Positions 5,288 to 5,432 of a stretch of 5,432 nt of DNA are shown piece by piece. The notes under the pieces are model-generated. The model was not told the origin of the DNA. It saw only the letters and a program-made list of their open reading frames with translations, and did no database searches. How positions within the stretch are numbered: position 1 is the stretch's first letter; every line of letters begins with the position of its first letter. The stretch is from DATAWZ01 sp036266975 (lineage in GTDB: Bacteria > Actinomycetota > Thermoleophilia > Solirubrobacterales > Solirubrobacteraceae), in NCBI GenBank assembly GCA_036266975.1, contig DATAWZ010000105.1, positions 1 through 5,432 on the forward strand, in the 5' to 3' direction. The translations under genes were made by a program, and so were the position numbers.

Positions 5288-5432
5288 GAACCCAGGCTAG
5301 TTGGGTTGGCCTTCGGCCGTACGCGGATCGGTGAAATGGGGGAGGATCCGGGGACCGCTCGTTGACGTCGCGTTTTCCTTGGTGCTCGTGAGCCCGTGGC
5401 TAGTTTGACGCAGGGTCCTCCCCCGGTGTACC
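5288..5432. other. Non-coding region upstream of the YbjQ operon
   Basis: No gene is supported in these 145 bases. They hold the possible -10 element at 5294-5299, a small GGCC-TTC-GGCC hairpin near 5308-5320, and a 9-bp inverted repeat (GGGGGAGGA 5338-5346, TCCTCCCCC 5416-5424) with arms 69 bases apart. A TTGACG at 5362-5367 on the plus strand lacks a matching -10. The region probably carries the operon promoter and perhaps its operator. Confidence 0.4.
5294..5299 (-). promoter_or_regulatory. Possible -10 element for a leaderless operon transcript
   Basis: TAGCCT on the minus strand fits the loose TANNNT form of actinobacterial -10 boxes. It ends 6 bases before GTG 5287, which would place transcription initiation at the start codon itself, as in leaderless mRNAs. 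This agrees with the lack of a ribosome binding site for that start. No good -35 hexamer is seen 17-18 bases upstream. Confidence 0.25.

Noticed and set aside
4388..5365. Several rightward open frames of 80-183 codons opposite the first YbjQ protein
   Set aside because: All are mirror frames of a protein with clear YbjQ features; none has a ribosome binding site with domain-like sequence.
5362..5410. TTGACG hexamers on the plus strand as a rightward promoter
   Set aside because: No acceptable -10 hexamer lies 16-19 bases downstream and no rightward gene begins within the window.
5341..5432. Possible tRNA or tmRNA end
   Set aside because: Looked for a T-arm (GGTTCGANTCC) and an acceptor stem on both strands; neither is present.

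Overview
The window is very GC-rich. Its convincing genes end most codons in G or C and often start with GTG, which fits a high-GC actinobacterium. The gene families seen (tandem YbjQ/UPF0145 domains, a stand-alone Clp N-terminal domain, DUF1059) recall Thermoleophilia such as Solirubrobacterales, but that placement is inference. No rRNA, tRNA, CRISPR array, transposase or integrase was seen.

Left part (1-1940). A secreted protein of unknown family is read leftwards from about 891 and runs off the left edge. Divergent to it, after a 95-bp gap, is a 216-aa protein of unknown function with one hydrophobic segment. A GC-rich hairpin follows its stop codon. Next comes a clearly real 71-aa lipoprotein with a strong ribosome binding site, a lipobox, and a mature part that is 11/49 histidine and built from two copies of one motif.

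Middle (1940-2540). A bulged inverted repeat lies between the lipoprotein gene and a convergent 166-aa helical protein gene. The start region of that gene is an exact 18-bp tandem duplication, so it carries two Shine-Dalgarno/GTG pairs in the same frame.

Right part (2769-5287, all leftward). Four genes are linked by 4-base stop/start overlaps: two paralogous proteins, each with two YbjQ-like (UPF0145, 'putative heavy-metal-binding') domains; a Clp N-domain gene whose frame is broken at least twice in this sequence; and an intact DUF1059 protein with a CxxLGGPC motif. The overlaps suggest translational coupling and a shared job, possibly in stress or metal handling, but no function can be read directly. 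The 265 bases between DUF1059 and the 166-aa gene hold a weak hairpin and a doubtful small ORF. The last 145 bases are non-coding upstream sequence for the operon.
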